Below, one piece after another: positions 1 to 9,490 of a stretch of 64,000 nt of DNA. The DNA is taken from contig NZ_FOTF01000001.1 in NCBI RefSeq assembly GCF_900114485.1, positions 248,001 to 312,000 on the forward strand. The letters are read 5' to 3'. The position numbers and the translations under genes were made by a program. Every line of letters begins with the position of its first letter. Within the stretch, counting starts at the first letter, position 1. The notes beneath the pieces are model-generated. The model was given only the letters and a program-made list of their open reading frames with translations. It was not told the origin of the DNA and made no database searches. Source of the stretch: Loktanella salsilacus (GTDB taxonomy: Bacteria > Pseudomonadota > Alphaproteobacteria > Rhodobacterales > Rhodobacteraceae).

Positions 1-2
1 CA

Positions 3-587
3 TTAAGCCTTGGCTGCTTTGGCGGCATTCGCCCACCAAACGATATCGTTCAGCAGTTCTTTGGCACCGCCCAGCAGGTGGTCTTCGATATCTTCGATCG
101 GACCATTTGCGCCCAGCGGATGCACCGACATGAAATCGCCGCCCGCGATATGAACCGCGCCGCGCACGGGGACCATTTCAAGCTCTACCGCGATGTTGCG
201 CAGATGCTCTACCGCACGTGCAGCCCCAAGGCCGCCGTAACCAATCGCGCCCATCGGCTTGCGATTCCATTCGACATAGGCCTGATCAAGCGCGTTCTTC
301 AGCGCACCTGTGACCGAGTGGTTGTATTCGGCGGTGACAAAAATATAGCCGTCGAATTCGGCAATCTTCGCCTGCCACGTCAATGCGGCGGGGTCTTGGG
401 TCGGGACGAATTTATTGCCGCCCATCTCGTTGAACAGCGGCAGATCGAAATCGCGCAGATCGACCAGCTCTACGGTCATGTCGCCGCGCGCTTGGGCTTG
501 TTTCAGCATCCATGCGGCTGGTTTGTCAGCGAAACGGCTGTCGCGGGTCGAACCGATGATAATCGCGATGTTGGGAAGTTGTGCCAT
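3..587 (-). CDS. NADPH-dependent FMN reductase family protein
   Basis: The 194-residue product is a flavodoxin-fold NAD(P)H:FMN or quinone reductase. The N-terminal beta strand and phosphate loop read IAIIIGSTRDSRF (residues about 6-18), the FMN phosphate-binding signature of this family. A second family motif, FVTAEYNHSVTGALKNALD, lies near residues 78-96, and GYGGLGAARAVEHLR follows. Family members are small cytosolic flavoproteins acting on quinones, azo dyes or metals; the substrate here cannot be told. The ATG at 587 is preferred because AAGGA lies 8 bases upstream on the minus strand and the fold begins at once; the longer frame adds about 80 residues unlike any reductase. It is divergent from cobT. 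Confidence 0.88.
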   Translation of the reverse strand: MAQLPNIAIIIGSTRDSRFADKPAAWMLKQAQARGDMTVELVDLRDFDLPLFNEMGGNKFVPTQDPAALTWQAKIAEFDGYIFVTAEYNHSVTGALKNALDQAYVEWNRKPMGAIGYGGLGAARAVEHLRNIAVELEMVPVRGAVHIAGGDFMSVHPLGANGPIEDIEDHLLGGAKELLNDIVWWANAAKAAKA

Positions 588-756
588 GGAAGGTGTCCTT
601 GCGTTGGGTTGCCTCTTAATTGACCCCGCCCACGCGTGGCTCAATTGCCGCCACGGCACAGAACATGTGCGCAAACCAACGCAAGACGACAGCGCTGGAC
701 AGATCACCGTCGCGCACCACCTTGCCCCTATCCGCACAGAGTGATTTACCGATGCC

Positions 757-2631
757 ATGAACAAGCCATCAGACAACCCCGCCGATCCGTTCAAAAAAGC
801 CTTGGCCGAGGCGACCAAAGTCTTGGCCAATGATGCAGAGCTGACGATTAGCTATTCCGTCGATCCGGCGGGCCAGACCGCGGACAGCATTCGGCTGCCG
901 CAGGTCAGTCGCCGCATGTCCCGGCAAGAGGTCCTGCTGGCGCGCGGCACCGCCGACGCCTTTGCGCTGCGGCACAAGTTTCACGACGCGGCAACCGCCG
1001 CCCGCTATGCCCCACCGGGGCAAATGGCGCGCGATATATATGACGCGATGGAAACCGCCCGGATCGAGGCTGTTGGCGCGCAATATATGCCCGGCACCGC
1101 TGGCAATATCGACGCCAAGATCGGCAACGAGGCCCTGCGCAAAGGCTACGACCAAATCACCAGCAGCGCCGATGCGCCGTTGGCGACGGCGGCGGGCTAT
1201 CTGATCCGGCATCTGGCCACAGGCCGCGATTTGCCGCCCGGCGCAGATAACGTGATGAACCTGTGGCGCGGCTTTATCGAGGATCAGGCCGGCGGCACGC
1301 TGGAAAGCTTGAAAGACACGCTGAGCGATCAAAAAGCCTTTGCCCGCTTTGCGCGGCAGATCATCGCAGATCTGGGCTATGGCGATCAGCTTGGCGAAGA
1401 CCCCGATGCGCCCGACGACGATCAGGATGACGAGGCCGAAAGCGGCGACGAGGACGAAGAGCAGCCTGATAGCACGGGCGATGACGCCGAGGGCGAAGAG
1501 GCAGAAGCCAGCCCCGAGCAGGCGCAAGAGGACCAGCAGGACGCGTCACAAGCGCAGGTCAGCATGGACGACAGCGCCGATACCGACATGGGCGAAGAGA
1601 CCGAGATGCCTGAAGGCGAGGCCCCGATGGACCCGCCGCAGCCCGCGCCTGCGTCGGATGCCGACCCGGACTATAAGGTATTCACGACGGAATTTGACGA
1701 GGAAATCAGCGCTGCTGATCTGGCCGAGCCCGCCGAATTAGAACGCCTGCGCGCCTATCTGGATCAGCAGCTAGAGCCGCTCAAGGGCGCTGTGTCGCGC
1801 CTTGCGAACAAATTACAGCGCCGCCTGCAAGCCAAGCAAAACCGCAGTTGGGAGTTCGACCGCGAGGAAGGCATTCTGGACGCGGGCCGCCTTGCGCGGG
1901 TTGTGGCTAGCCCGACGACTCCGCTGTCGTTCAAGGTCGAAAAAGACACCGAGTTCCGCGATACCGTTGTGACGCTGCTGCTGGACAACTCGGGTTCCAT
2001 GCGGGGCCGCCCGATTTCGATCGCAGCGATCTGCGCCGACGTCATGGCCCGCACGCTGGAACGCTGCGACGTGAAGGTCGAGATTTTGGGCTTTACCACG
2101 AAAGCGTGGAAAGGTGGCCAATCCCGCGAGGCTTGGCTGAAAGATGGCCGGGCCGCGACGCCGGGCCGCCTGAACGATCTGCGCCACATCGTCTATAAAT
2201 CCGCAGACGCACCATGGCGCCGGACCCGGCCCAATCTGGGCCTGATGATGAAAGAAGGCCTGCTGAAGGAAAATATCGACGGCGAGGCGCTGGAATGGGC
2301 CTACCGCCGGATGATGGCCCGCGGCGAGCAGCGCAAGGTGCTGATGGTGATTTCTGACGGTGCGCCGGTGGACGACAGCACCCTGTCGGTGAACCCTGCG
2401 AATTATCTGGAAAAGCATTTGCGCGACGTGATTGCGATGATCGAAAAGCGCAAAGGCGTAGAGTTGGCGGCGATTGGTATCGGCCATGACGTGACCCGCT
2501 ATTACAGCCGCGCCGTGACGATCACCGATGTCGAGCAGCTTGCCGGCGCGATGACCGAGCAATTGGCCAGTCTGTTTGACAGCGATCCGCGCAAACGCGC
2601 GCGTGTCTTGGGCCTGCGCAAGGTCCGCTGA
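757..2631 (+). CDS. cobT: Cobaltochelatase subunit CobT
   Basis: The 624-residue product is the CobT subunit of the aerobic, ATP-dependent cobaltochelatase (CobN-CobS-CobT), which inserts cobalt into hydrogenobyrinate a,c-diamide during cobalamin synthesis. Three regions are visible: an alpha-helical N-terminal part, a highly acidic linker around residues 210-310 rich in Asp and Glu, and a C-terminal von Willebrand A domain whose MIDAS motif LLLDNSGSM sits near residues 406-414. Length and layout match CobT, and the MIDAS residues are intact. cobS is not in the window; it may lie elsewhere or beyond the left edge. There is no gene in the 169 bp separating it from the divergent reductase gene, so its promoter is probably there. 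Confidence 0.95.
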   Translation: MNKPSDNPADPFKKALAEATKVLANDAELTISYSVDPAGQTADSIRLPQVSRRMSRQEVLLARGTADAFALRHKFHDAATAARYAPPGQMARDIYDAMETARIEAVGAQYMPGTAGNIDAKIGNEALRKGYDQITSSADAPLATAAGYLIRHLATGRDLPPGADNVMNLWRGFIEDQAGGTLESLKDTLSDQKAFARFARQIIADLGYGDQLGEDPDAPDDDQDDEAESGDEDEEQPDSTGDDAEGEEAEASPEQAQEDQQDASQAQVSMDDSADTDMGEETEMPEGEAPMDPPQPAPASDADPDYKVFTTEFDEEISAADLAEPAELERLRAYLDQQLEPLKGAVSRLANKLQRRLQAKQNRSWEFDREEGILDAGRLARVVASPTTPLSFKVEKDTEFRDTVVTLLLDNSGSMRGRPISIAAICADVMARTLERCDVKVEILGFTTKAWKGGQSREAWLKDGRAATPGRLNDLRHIVYKSADAPWRRTRPNLGLMMKEGLLKENIDGEALEWAYRRMMARGEQRKVLMVISDGAPVDDSTLSVNPANYLEKHLRDVIAMIEKRKGVELAAIGIGHDVTRYYSRAVTITDVEQLAGAMTEQLASLFDSDPRKRARVLGLRKVR

Positions 2632-2654
2632 GGCGGAGGTTGGCGTGTTGGCGC

Positions 2655-2685
2655 GCCTCCGGCGGGAGTATTTTTGGCAAGATGA
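2655..2685 (+). repeat. Dispersed intergenic repeat, copy 1
   Basis: A roughly 31-bp element with the core CTCCGGCGGGAGTATTTTT followed by GGCAAGATGA. CTCC and GGAG can form a short hairpin followed by a T run, so it may act as a weak terminator for cobT. Related copies occur near 6782, 41553, 57986, 19629 (minus) and 48080-48180 (minus, degenerate), all between genes. Confidence 0.7.
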
Positions 2686-2745
2686 TGACGGGGCCGATGT
2701 CGTCCGGCGGGCGTGTGCGGGCAAGATGAATGAAGGACGAGCGTG

Positions 2746-4536
2746 ATGTTTCAGAGCTTTGATGCGACGAGTGATCCGGCGCAGGGGCCGGGGCGGCTTG
2801 CAGCTTTGCGCGATGTTATGGCTGCTGCTGGTGTGGACGGTTTTCTGGTGCCGCGGGCGGATCGCTATCAAGGCGAATATGTCGCAGCCTGCGATGAGCG
2901 GCTGGCGTGGCTGACCGGATTTACCGGATCGGCGGGTTTTGCAGCGGTGTTGGCGGATGTAGCCGGGGTGTTCATTGACGGGCGCTATCGGGTGCAAGTG
3001 CGCGATCAGGTGGCGAATGTATTCACGCCGGTGCACTGGCCGCAAACGTCGCTGGCCCATTGGCTGATCAAACAGCTGTCGCAGGGCGGCGTTGTTGCCT
3101 ATGACCCATGGCTGCATACGGTGGACGAGGTTGCAGCGCTGACAAAGGATGTGGCGGCGGCAGGGATTAGCCTGCGCGCGGTGCAAAATATGGTTGATCA
3201 GATTTGGTCTGACCGCCCTGCCCGGCCAAGCGCGCCATTCTTTGCACAGCCGCTAGAGTTGACGGGCGAGGCGCATGCAGACAAGCGGGCGCGATTGACG
3301 AAAGACGTATCGGACGGTGCTTTTGTCATTACGCTGCCCGACAGCATCGCTTGGTTGCTGAATATCCGCGGCGCGGATATCGCGCGTAATCCGGTGCCGC
3401 AGGCCTTTGCCATTTTGGCGGCGGATGGGCATGTTGATCTGTTTGCACCGGCGGCCAAGGTTGCGGATTTGGGCGATCATTTGGGGCCGGATGTCACGGT
3501 GCGCGACGACTTTGACGCCGCAATCGCCGCGCTGTCAGGGCCTGTGCGGATTGATCCTAAGTCGTGCCCGCAAGCCGTGCGCGATCTGATCACAGCAGAG
3601 GTGACAGAGGCGCAGGACCCCTGCATTTTGCCCAAGGCGCGCAAGACCGAGGTCGAGATTGCCGGCAGCCGTGCGGCGCACCTGCGCGATGGTGCGGCCA
3701 TGGTGCGGTTTTTGGCCTGGCTGGATGCCGAGGCACCCAAGGGCCAGTTGACCGAGATTGCTGTTACCCAAGCATTGGAAGGTTTCCGCCGCGAGACGAA
3801 TGCGCTGCGCGACATCAGCTTTGAGACGATCTGCGGCGCGGGCGCGCATGGGGCGATTGTGCATTACCGCGTCACCCGCGGCACCGATGCCCCCGTGAAA
3901 AGTGGCGAGTTGTTGCTGGTGGATAGCGGCGGGCAGTATGTAGATGGCACTACGGACATCACGCGCACGGTCATTATTGGCACGCCGTCAGGCGAGCACT
4001 GCGATCGTTATACCCGCGTTTTGCAAGGCATGATTGCGATCAGCCGGGCGCAGTTTCCGCGCGGGCTTGCGGGGCAGCATCTGGATGCGCTGGCGCGCTA
4101 TCCACTCTGGACGGCGGGGCTCGATTTCGATCACGGCACGGGTCACGGCGTCGGTAGCTATCTGTCTGTGCATGAGGGGCCGCAGGGGATTTCCCATCGC
4201 AATACGACTCCGCTAGAGCCGGGGATGATCCTGTCGAACGAGCCGGGATATTACCGCGAAGGGGCATATGGTATCCGGATCGAGAACCTGATCGTGACCG
4301 TTCAGGCCCCAGAGGGGCCGGACAAGCGCGATATGCTCGCCTTTGAGACGCTGACCCATGTGCCGCTGGACCGCCGTTTGATAGACACGGGCCTGCTGTC
4401 GCGCACCGAAAGGGACTGGATCGACGCCTACCATGCCGCTACAGTCCGCCTTATCGCGCCGCTGGTGGAGGGGGCCGCGCGAGACTGGCTGCTTGCGGCC
4501 TGTGCGCCGCTTGAGGCGGCGACACCTTTCCCTTGA
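2746..4536 (+). CDS. Xaa-Pro aminopeptidase (M24B family, aminopeptidase P)
   Basis: The 596-residue product is a dinuclear-metal aminopeptidase P that removes an N-terminal residue preceding proline. The N-terminal creatinase-like domains (about 1-310) are followed by the M24 'pita-bread' catalytic domain. Metal ligands are visible: Asp in LLLVDSGGQYVDGTTDITRT (about 392-410), His in HGTGHGVGSYLSVHEGP (about 462-478), Glu in SNEPGYY and Glu in GIRIEN. The length matches the large, three-domain form shared with eukaryotic XPNPEP1, longer than E. coli PepP. The ATG at 2746 lies 8 bases after AAGGA; a GTG one codon earlier is possible. The next gene begins shortly after its stop, so both may be cotranscribed. 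Confidence 0.93.
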   Translation: MFQSFDATSDPAQGPGRLAALRDVMAAAGVDGFLVPRADRYQGEYVAACDERLAWLTGFTGSAGFAAVLADVAGVFIDGRYRVQVRDQVANVFTPVHWPQTSLAHWLIKQLSQGGVVAYDPWLHTVDEVAALTKDVAAAGISLRAVQNMVDQIWSDRPARPSAPFFAQPLELTGEAHADKRARLTKDVSDGAFVITLPDSIAWLLNIRGADIARNPVPQAFAILAADGHVDLFAPAAKVADLGDHLGPDVTVRDDFDAAIAALSGPVRIDPKSCPQAVRDLITAEVTEAQDPCILPKARKTEVEIAGSRAAHLRDGAAMVRFLAWLDAEAPKGQLTEIAVTQALEGFRRETNALRDISFETICGAGAHGAIVHYRVTRGTDAPVKSGELLLVDSGGQYVDGTTDITRTVIIGTPSGEHCDRYTRVLQGMIAISRAQFPRGLAGQHLDALARYPLWTAGLDFDHGTGHGVGSYLSVHEGPQGISHRNTTPLEPGMILSNEPGYYREGAYGIRIENLIVTVQAPEGPDKRDMLAFETLTHVPLDRRLIDTGLLSRTERDWIDAYHAATVRLIAPLVEGAARDWLLAACAPLEAATPFP

Positions 4537-4559
4537 AATTGACGAAGGACTATCTGCCC

Positions 4560-4901
4560 ATGGCCGATCATATCACTATTCGCCCTGCCACTGGCACCTG
4601 GGTTGTTCGCGCTGGCGGCGCTGTCTTGGGTGAAAGCACGCAAGCGCTCGAGCTGATTGAAGGCAGTTCTGCGCCCGTTATCTATTTTCCGCGCGGCGAT
4701 ATCGCGATGACGTTTCTGGATGCCAGTGATCGTAAGACCACCTGCCCGCATAAGGGCGAGGCGAGCTATTATTCCATCGTGACGAAAAGCAACACGCTGA
4801 CGGATTCCGTGTGGTCCTATGAGGACCCCAAGGCTGACGTCGCACAGATCAAAGGCTATCTGGCGTTCCATACCGACCGCGTCGCCGTCGAGCAGGTCTA
4901 A
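4560..4901 (+). CDS. DUF427 domain protein
   Basis: The 113-residue product is a DUF427 protein, a small cytosolic family of unknown role common in alphaproteobacteria and actinobacteria. The typical segments are seen: TGTWVVRAGGAVLGES near residues 9-24, VIYFPRGDI near 37-45, and the family signature TTCPHKGEASYYS near 60-72. The ATG at 4560 is preceded by AAGGA 10 bases upstream; a TTG at 4533 overlapping the aminopeptidase stop would add nine residues and is less likely. The gene starts 23 bases after the aminopeptidase gene and converges on the chloride channel gene with only four bases between stops. Confidence 0.85.
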   Translation: MADHITIRPATGTWVVRAGGAVLGESTQALELIEGSSAPVIYFPRGDIAMTFLDASDRKTTCPHKGEASYYSIVTKSNTLTDSVWSYEDPKADVAQIKGYLAFHTDRVAVEQV

Positions 4902-4905
4902 CCGT

Positions 4906-6594
4906 TTAGGAATGTTCCTCTTCGGCGCGGTCTGCCAAGGCGCGGTTTAGCACACGCAGGGCATCGACCTGAAAGAGGGCGCCGCGCAGATCTGGCGCAG
5001 CGCCCTTTTCGTTCATTTGGACCACCGGAATAAAGGCGTGGCCGCCTTTTTCAAAGATCGGCATGGCTTGTTCTAGCGTGGCATTCACGTCGATCCATGT
5101 GCCTCCTTCAATCATGTCCCAGCAGGCTTTTTCCGCAGCGGCCCTCGGGTCGGCAGCGAAGCGCATCACAGTGCCGACACGGAAGGTGCCCAGCAGATAG
5201 GCCTGCGGGCCAGCCGCCAGATGCACGCCGCGGCGTTCCAGTTGCGTCAGGAAAAATGAACGGTCCACAAGGCGCGAGGCCAGCGCAGTGGACATCGACA
5301 CGGCGACCATCACCGCAAGGCCGGTTTGCCAGTCCCCCGTCAGTTCAAACACAATCAAGGTCGTGGAAATCGGCGCGCCAAGCACGGCTGCCGCGACGGC
5401 CCCCATACCTGCCAAAGCGTATAACGTGCCAGAGCCCGAGACGGCTGGGAACAGTCCCGTGGCGACGATACCAAAGGCCAGACCTGTCAGCGCACCGATC
5501 ATCAGCGCCGGCGAAAACACCCCGCCCCCCATGCGCCCGCCCATGGTGATGGCAACGGCGGCGACCTTGAGGATCACAAAGATGATCGCTTGGGACAGGA
5601 CCAGTTGTCCGGTCAGCGCGGCGCTTGTCGTCTCGTATCCCACGCCGATGATATGCGGGAAAAAGATTGCGATCAGGCCAAGCAGCGCGCCTGCCCCGGC
5701 AGGGCGCAGGCTGGCCGGGATGTTCAGGCTGAATTGCAGGCGGCTGCCCATACTATCGGCCCAAAAGATCGACCGCATCAGCACGACCGCCACGAGGCCG
5801 CAGATCAAACCAAGGATCAGAAAGGCGGGTAGTTCGACGTAGAAGCCAAGCACGGTGTCGCGGGGTAGGATGAACTCGGTGATGTCGCCGAACCACAGAC
5901 GGTTGACGACGGTGCCCGCCACGCTGGCGATCACAATCGGGGCAAAGGCGTGGACGGCAAAGTGGCGCAGCACGACTTCAAGCGCGAAGAGCGCGCCAGC
6001 AATGGGGGCGTTGAAACTGGCCGAGACGGCGGCGGCGACAGCGCAGCCGAGCAAATCACGCCCGGTGATACCGTCCGCGCGGATCACCCGGCAAATCGCG
6101 GTAGAGATGACGGCAGCAAGGTGTACGACCGGACCTTCACGGCCGCTAGAACCGCCGGTAGACAGGGTCAGCAGGCTGGCAAAGGCAGAGGCGAGACCTT
6201 TGCGCACCTCCACCCGGCCTTCGTAAAGCGCTGCGCCCTCGATCACGTCTGCAACAGAGCGGACGCGGCCATCGCCGGTGATGCGGTTCAAGATCAGACC
6301 GACAATGAGTCCGCCGATGATGGGGATGATCAGGATTTGCGACCAATGCAGGCCCGCGACAAAGCTGTGCAGATGCGTCGGATCATCCGTGCCGTAGACC
6401 GTGCGTTGAATAAGGTCGATACCAAGTTTGAACGCCACCGCCGCTGCGCCAGAGGCGACGCCAAGAAACAGCGCGATGAACCAAAATTGCACTTGGCTGG
6501 GGCCACGCAATTTCAGTACCAGCCATGCACGGCGCAGATCGCCCTGCCCCCGGCTGACCGAGGCCGCGATCCATCCCGGCGGCGTGCTGCTCAT
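4906..6594 (-). CDS. CLC-family chloride channel/transporter
   Basis: The 562-residue product is an inner-membrane CLC protein that moves chloride, probably in exchange for protons. The selectivity-filter motifs are present: GGSSGREGPVVHL (the GREGP loop), and MGGRMGGGVFSPALMIGALTGLAFG (the GxFxP loop). About ten or more hydrophobic segments are seen between residues 35 and 430. The C-terminal 110 residues are soluble and end with a stretch (GGTWIDVNATLEQAMPIFEKGG) resembling half of a CBS domain pair. The ATG at 6594 follows AGGA by 7 bases; an ATG five codons earlier has no clear ribosome site. The plus-strand DUF427 gene converges with it. Confidence 0.93.
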   Translation of the reverse strand: MSSTPPGWIAASVSRGQGDLRRAWLVLKLRGPSQVQFWFIALFLGVASGAAAVAFKLGIDLIQRTVYGTDDPTHLHSFVAGLHWSQILIIPIIGGLIVGLILNRITGDGRVRSVADVIEGAALYEGRVEVRKGLASAFASLLTLSTGGSSGREGPVVHLAAVISTAICRVIRADGITGRDLLGCAVAAAVSASFNAPIAGALFALEVVLRHFAVHAFAPIVIASVAGTVVNRLWFGDITEFILPRDTVLGFYVELPAFLILGLICGLVAVVLMRSIFWADSMGSRLQFSLNIPASLRPAGAGALLGLIAIFFPHIIGVGYETTSAALTGQLVLSQAIIFVILKVAAVAITMGGRMGGGVFSPALMIGALTGLAFGIVATGLFPAVSGSGTLYALAGMGAVAAAVLGAPISTTLIVFELTGDWQTGLAVMVAVSMSTALASRLVDRSFFLTQLERRGVHLAAGPQAYLLGTFRVGTVMRFAADPRAAAEKACWDMIEGGTWIDVNATLEQAMPIFEKGGHAFIPVVQMNEKGAAPDLRGALFQVDALRVLNRALADRAEEEHS

Positions 6595-6781
6595 GTCGCG
6601 TCCTCGCATAGGGCCGGGCTGGCGTGGGTTATATATGAGGTATGTCTAGGGGATGCGCTGCGCGGGTCCAAGGCTGAACTGGGATTTTGCTGCCGGCATT
6701 GAGGACGCGCCTGCGTGCGTCCTGCGTTGTCGGGGCGTCGTTGGGAATGATCCAGGGTTTGCGATGGAGGACAGCTTTGAT

Positions 6782-6812
6782 GCCTCCGGCGGGAGTATTG
6801 CTGGCAAGGTGA
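6782..6812 (+). repeat. Dispersed intergenic repeat, copy 2
   Basis: GCCTCCGGCGGGAGTATT followed by GCTGGCAAGGTGAT matches copy 1 at 2655 apart from a few bases. It sits in the 224-bp gap between recN (ends 6819) and the CLC gene (starts 6594), just downstream of recN but in the opposite orientation. I see no other structure in this gap. Confidence 0.65.
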
Positions 6813-6818
6813 TCGGGA

Positions 6819-8471
6819 TTAGCTTGGCATCAGGGCGCGGGCGGCGGCGCGGGCGGCGTCGGTGACTTGATCGCCGGAGAGCATGCGTGCGATTTCGTCG
6901 ATGCGGGCCGCTGCGTCGAGGGGGATGACGGTGGATGTCGTCGAATCCTCGGTCTGGCGCTTTTCCACACGCCAGTGGTGCGCGCCGAGGGCGGCGACCT
7001 GAGGTGAGTGGGTGACGACGAGGACTTGGCCGCCGCTGGCGAGGGCGGCAAGGCGGCGGCCAACGGCGTCAGCCGTCGCGCCGCCGACACCCCGGTCGAT
7101 TTCGTCGAAAATCATGGTCACGCCGCCTTGGCCTGCTTGCGACAGGCAGACCTTGAGCGCGAGCAGGAAGCGCGACAGTTCACCGCCAGAGGCGATTTTA
7201 TTAAGCGGTCCCGGGGGCGCGCCGGGGTTGGTGGCGACGGTGAAGGACACATCGTCCCGGCCATCGGGGCCAGCAGGGCCGTTGCTGACAACGGTTGCAA
7301 AGACGGCGCGTTCCATTTTCAGCGGGGCCAGTTCAGCGGCCATGGCGGCGTCCAACGAGGTTGCGGCGGCGCTGCGGGCATCGGTCAGGGCGACGGCGGC
7401 GGCGTCATAGGCAGCCAGCGCGGCCTCTTCCGCTTTTTGCAGGTCGGCCAAGCCGCGTTCGGAATTATCCAGCAGCGCGAGCCGTTCGCGCAGATCGTCG
7501 GCGAAGGCGGCAAGGTCATCCGCCAGAACGTTGTGTTTACGGGCAAGGCCGCGGATTGCGAAAAGGCGTTCTTCGGTTTGTTCAAGTTCGGCGGGGTTGA
7601 AGGACAGGGCGTCTAGCGCGTCCTCGACCCCGCGCTGGGCTGCGTCCAGTTCAAACATCGCCCGTTCAATCGCAGCCAGCGGCGCGTCAAGGCGGCCATC
7701 GGCGCGGTCTGCAGCGCCGCCAAGCCAGCGGTTTGCGTCAGAAAGTTGACCCTCTGCCCCCTGCATGCCTAAGGCTTCGCCAGCGCGGGCGACGTCTTTC
7801 TTAATCTTTTCAGAGGCTTGCATCATGCGGCGCGCGGCATCAAGGGTGGCCTCTTCGCCCGGCTCTGGCATGATGGCGTCAAGTTCACCGACGGCGTGGC
7901 GCAGGTATTCTTCTTCTTGGCGGACTTCGGCGACGCGGGCTTCGGCGGCGTAAAGCGCCTTGCGGGCGCGGCCAAGGGCGGTCCAAGCGGTGTGCGCTGT
8001 CGCGATTTGGGGGCCAAGGTTCGCGTAGGTATCTAGCATGTCGCGGTGGCCCCGCGGGTTCAGCAGGCCCCGGTCATCGTGTTGGCCGTGCAGCTCGATC
8101 AGCGTATCGGACAGGGCGCGCAGCACTTCGGCGCTGACGCGGCGGTCGTTGACCCACGCGGTTTTACGCCCGTCGCGGGCGTTCACGCGGCGCAGGATCA
8201 GCGTGTCGCTGACGGGTAAACCCGCCTCTTCCAGCACGGCGCGCGCGGCATGGCCGGTGGGCAGGTCGAATTCAGCGGTGACTTCACCCTGATCCGCCCC
8301 TTGGCGCACCAGTTCAGCGCGTCCGCGCCAGCCCAGCACAAAGCCCAGCGAATCAAGCAAGATCGACTTGCCTGCGCCGGTTTCGCCGGTCAGCACATTC
8401 AAGCCGGGCTGAAAGTTCAGGGCCAGCCGATCAATGATCAGCATGTCGTGGATATCGAGTGCGCGCAGCAT
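6819..8471 (-). CDS. recN: DNA repair ATPase RecN
   Basis: The 550-residue product is RecN, an SMC-like ATPase that acts at DNA double-strand breaks. The Walker A motif GETGAGKSILLDSLGFVLG is near residues 30-48 and the Walker B region MIFDEIDRGVGGATADAVG near 450-470, with the LASGGELSRFLLALK signature just before it; the central part is coiled coil. The chosen ATG gives the family's usual length and starts with MLRALDIHDMLIIDRL, the normal RecN N terminus; the upstream in-frame extension is not conserved-looking and would overlap bamD. It lies 34 bases downstream of bamD and probably shares its transcript, closing the lpxC-bamD-recN group. Confidence 0.96.
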   Translation of the reverse strand: MLRALDIHDMLIIDRLALNFQPGLNVLTGETGAGKSILLDSLGFVLGWRGRAELVRQGADQGEVTAEFDLPTGHAARAVLEEAGLPVSDTLILRRVNARDGRKTAWVNDRRVSAEVLRALSDTLIELHGQHDDRGLLNPRGHRDMLDTYANLGPQIATAHTAWTALGRARKALYAAEARVAEVRQEEEYLRHAVGELDAIMPEPGEEATLDAARRMMQASEKIKKDVARAGEALGMQGAEGQLSDANRWLGGAADRADGRLDAPLAAIERAMFELDAAQRGVEDALDALSFNPAELEQTEERLFAIRGLARKHNVLADDLAAFADDLRERLALLDNSERGLADLQKAEEAALAAYDAAAVALTDARSAAATSLDAAMAAELAPLKMERAVFATVVSNGPAGPDGRDDVSFTVATNPGAPPGPLNKIASGGELSRFLLALKVCLSQAGQGGVTMIFDEIDRGVGGATADAVGRRLAALASGGQVLVVTHSPQVAALGAHHWRVEKRQTEDSTTSTVIPLDAAARIDEIARMLSGDQVTDAARAAARALMPS

Positions 8472-8505
8472 CAAAAAGTCCGCCCGGTCATTGCCCGTTG
8501 GGTGA

Positions 8506-9354
8506 TTAGAGCCATTCGCCGCGCACAACCTGACGATAGATCGACGACAGCCAATTGTCGCCTGCCGCTTCGGCCTTGAGCCCCTTACCGGTCAGCAGGG
8601 CGTAGCTGTCCTGATACCACAAGGTTGACGGGTAGTTCGCGCCCAGAATAGCAGCGGCGGTCTGCGCCTCGTCGGTCAGGCCAAGGGCCAGATAGGATTC
8701 GACCAAGCGGTGCAGCGCCTCTGGCGTCTGCTCTGTGGTCTGGAACTCTTCGACCACGACGCGGAAACGGCTGACGGCCGAGGCGTAGTTCTTACGCTTC
8801 AGGTAGTACCGTCCGACTTCCATTTCTTTGGCGGCCAGATGGTCAAAGGCCAGATCGAATTTCAGGATCGACGCGCGGGCATATTCGCTCTCGGGGTAGA
8901 CCTCGATCACGGTGCGCAAGGACTGCAGCGCCTGAAAGGTCAGGCCCTGATCCCGGCCGATATCATCGATCTGGTCATAATAGGACAGCGCCAGCAGATA
9001 CTGGGCGTAGGCTGCGTCGTCTTCGCCAGGATAGAAATCCAAGTAGCGCTGCGCAGCGGCGCGGCTGTTGGGATAATCCCGGTCGCGGTGATACGAATAG
9101 GCCTGCATGATCAACGCCCGCTGCGCCCATTCGGAATAGGGGTACAGACGTTCAATCTCGCCAAAGTAAAAGGCCGCGTCGCCAGCGTCACCGGTTTCGA
9201 CCTCAACCTCGCCTTTGGCGTAGATCTGGTCGGCGGTAAACGCCTCCATCGAGGCGGGCACGCGCGATGCACCGCTACATCCGGCCAGCAATAGGGCTGC
9301 TACAGCAACACCCAAGCGTGCTTTTGCACCTGTGCTCATCAAGCTGCCTGACAT
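8506..9354 (-). CDS. bamD: Outer membrane assembly lipoprotein BamD
   Basis: The 282-residue product is BamD (ComL), the essential lipoprotein of the BAM complex that inserts beta-barrel proteins into the outer membrane. A lipoprotein signal peptide ends in LLLAGC with Cys26 as the lipidated residue. TPR-type repeats follow, including GDAGDAAFYFGEIERLYPYSEWAQRA and the later YYLKRKNYASAVSRFRVVVEEFQ. The ATG at 9354 is preceded by GGGGA at 7 bases; an ATG five codons later is an alternative. lpxC lies upstream and recN downstream on the same strand, the standard alphaproteobacterial order after the dcw cluster. Confidence 0.95.
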   Translation of the reverse strand: MSGSLMSTGAKARLGVAVAALLLAGCSGASRVPASMEAFTADQIYAKGEVEVETGDAGDAAFYFGEIERLYPYSEWAQRALIMQAYSYHRDRDYPNSRAAAQRYLDFYPGEDDAAYAQYLLALSYYDQIDDIGRDQGLTFQALQSLRTVIEVYPESEYARASILKFDLAFDHLAAKEMEVGRYYLKRKNYASAVSRFRVVVEEFQTTEQTPEALHRLVESYLALGLTDEAQTAAAILGANYPSTLWYQDSYALLTGKGLKAEAAGDNWLSSIYRQVVRGEWL

Positions 9355-9490
9355 GCTAAGTCCCCGCAAATTCTACCCATTGAGGCAGTGCGCCCCCGGT
9401 TATTCGTGGGTCTAACAGAAAACAAACGGGGGCAAAATGCCTTTTGACCGTCCTATAACAGTTGTGAAGCATTCAGCCCCGCGCCTTATA

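Noticed and set aside
1813-3186. Open frame of 457 codons on the minus strand opposite cobT and the aminopeptidase
   Set aside because: It crosses the 3' end of one clear gene and the 5' end of another, with no ribosome site and a biased composition.
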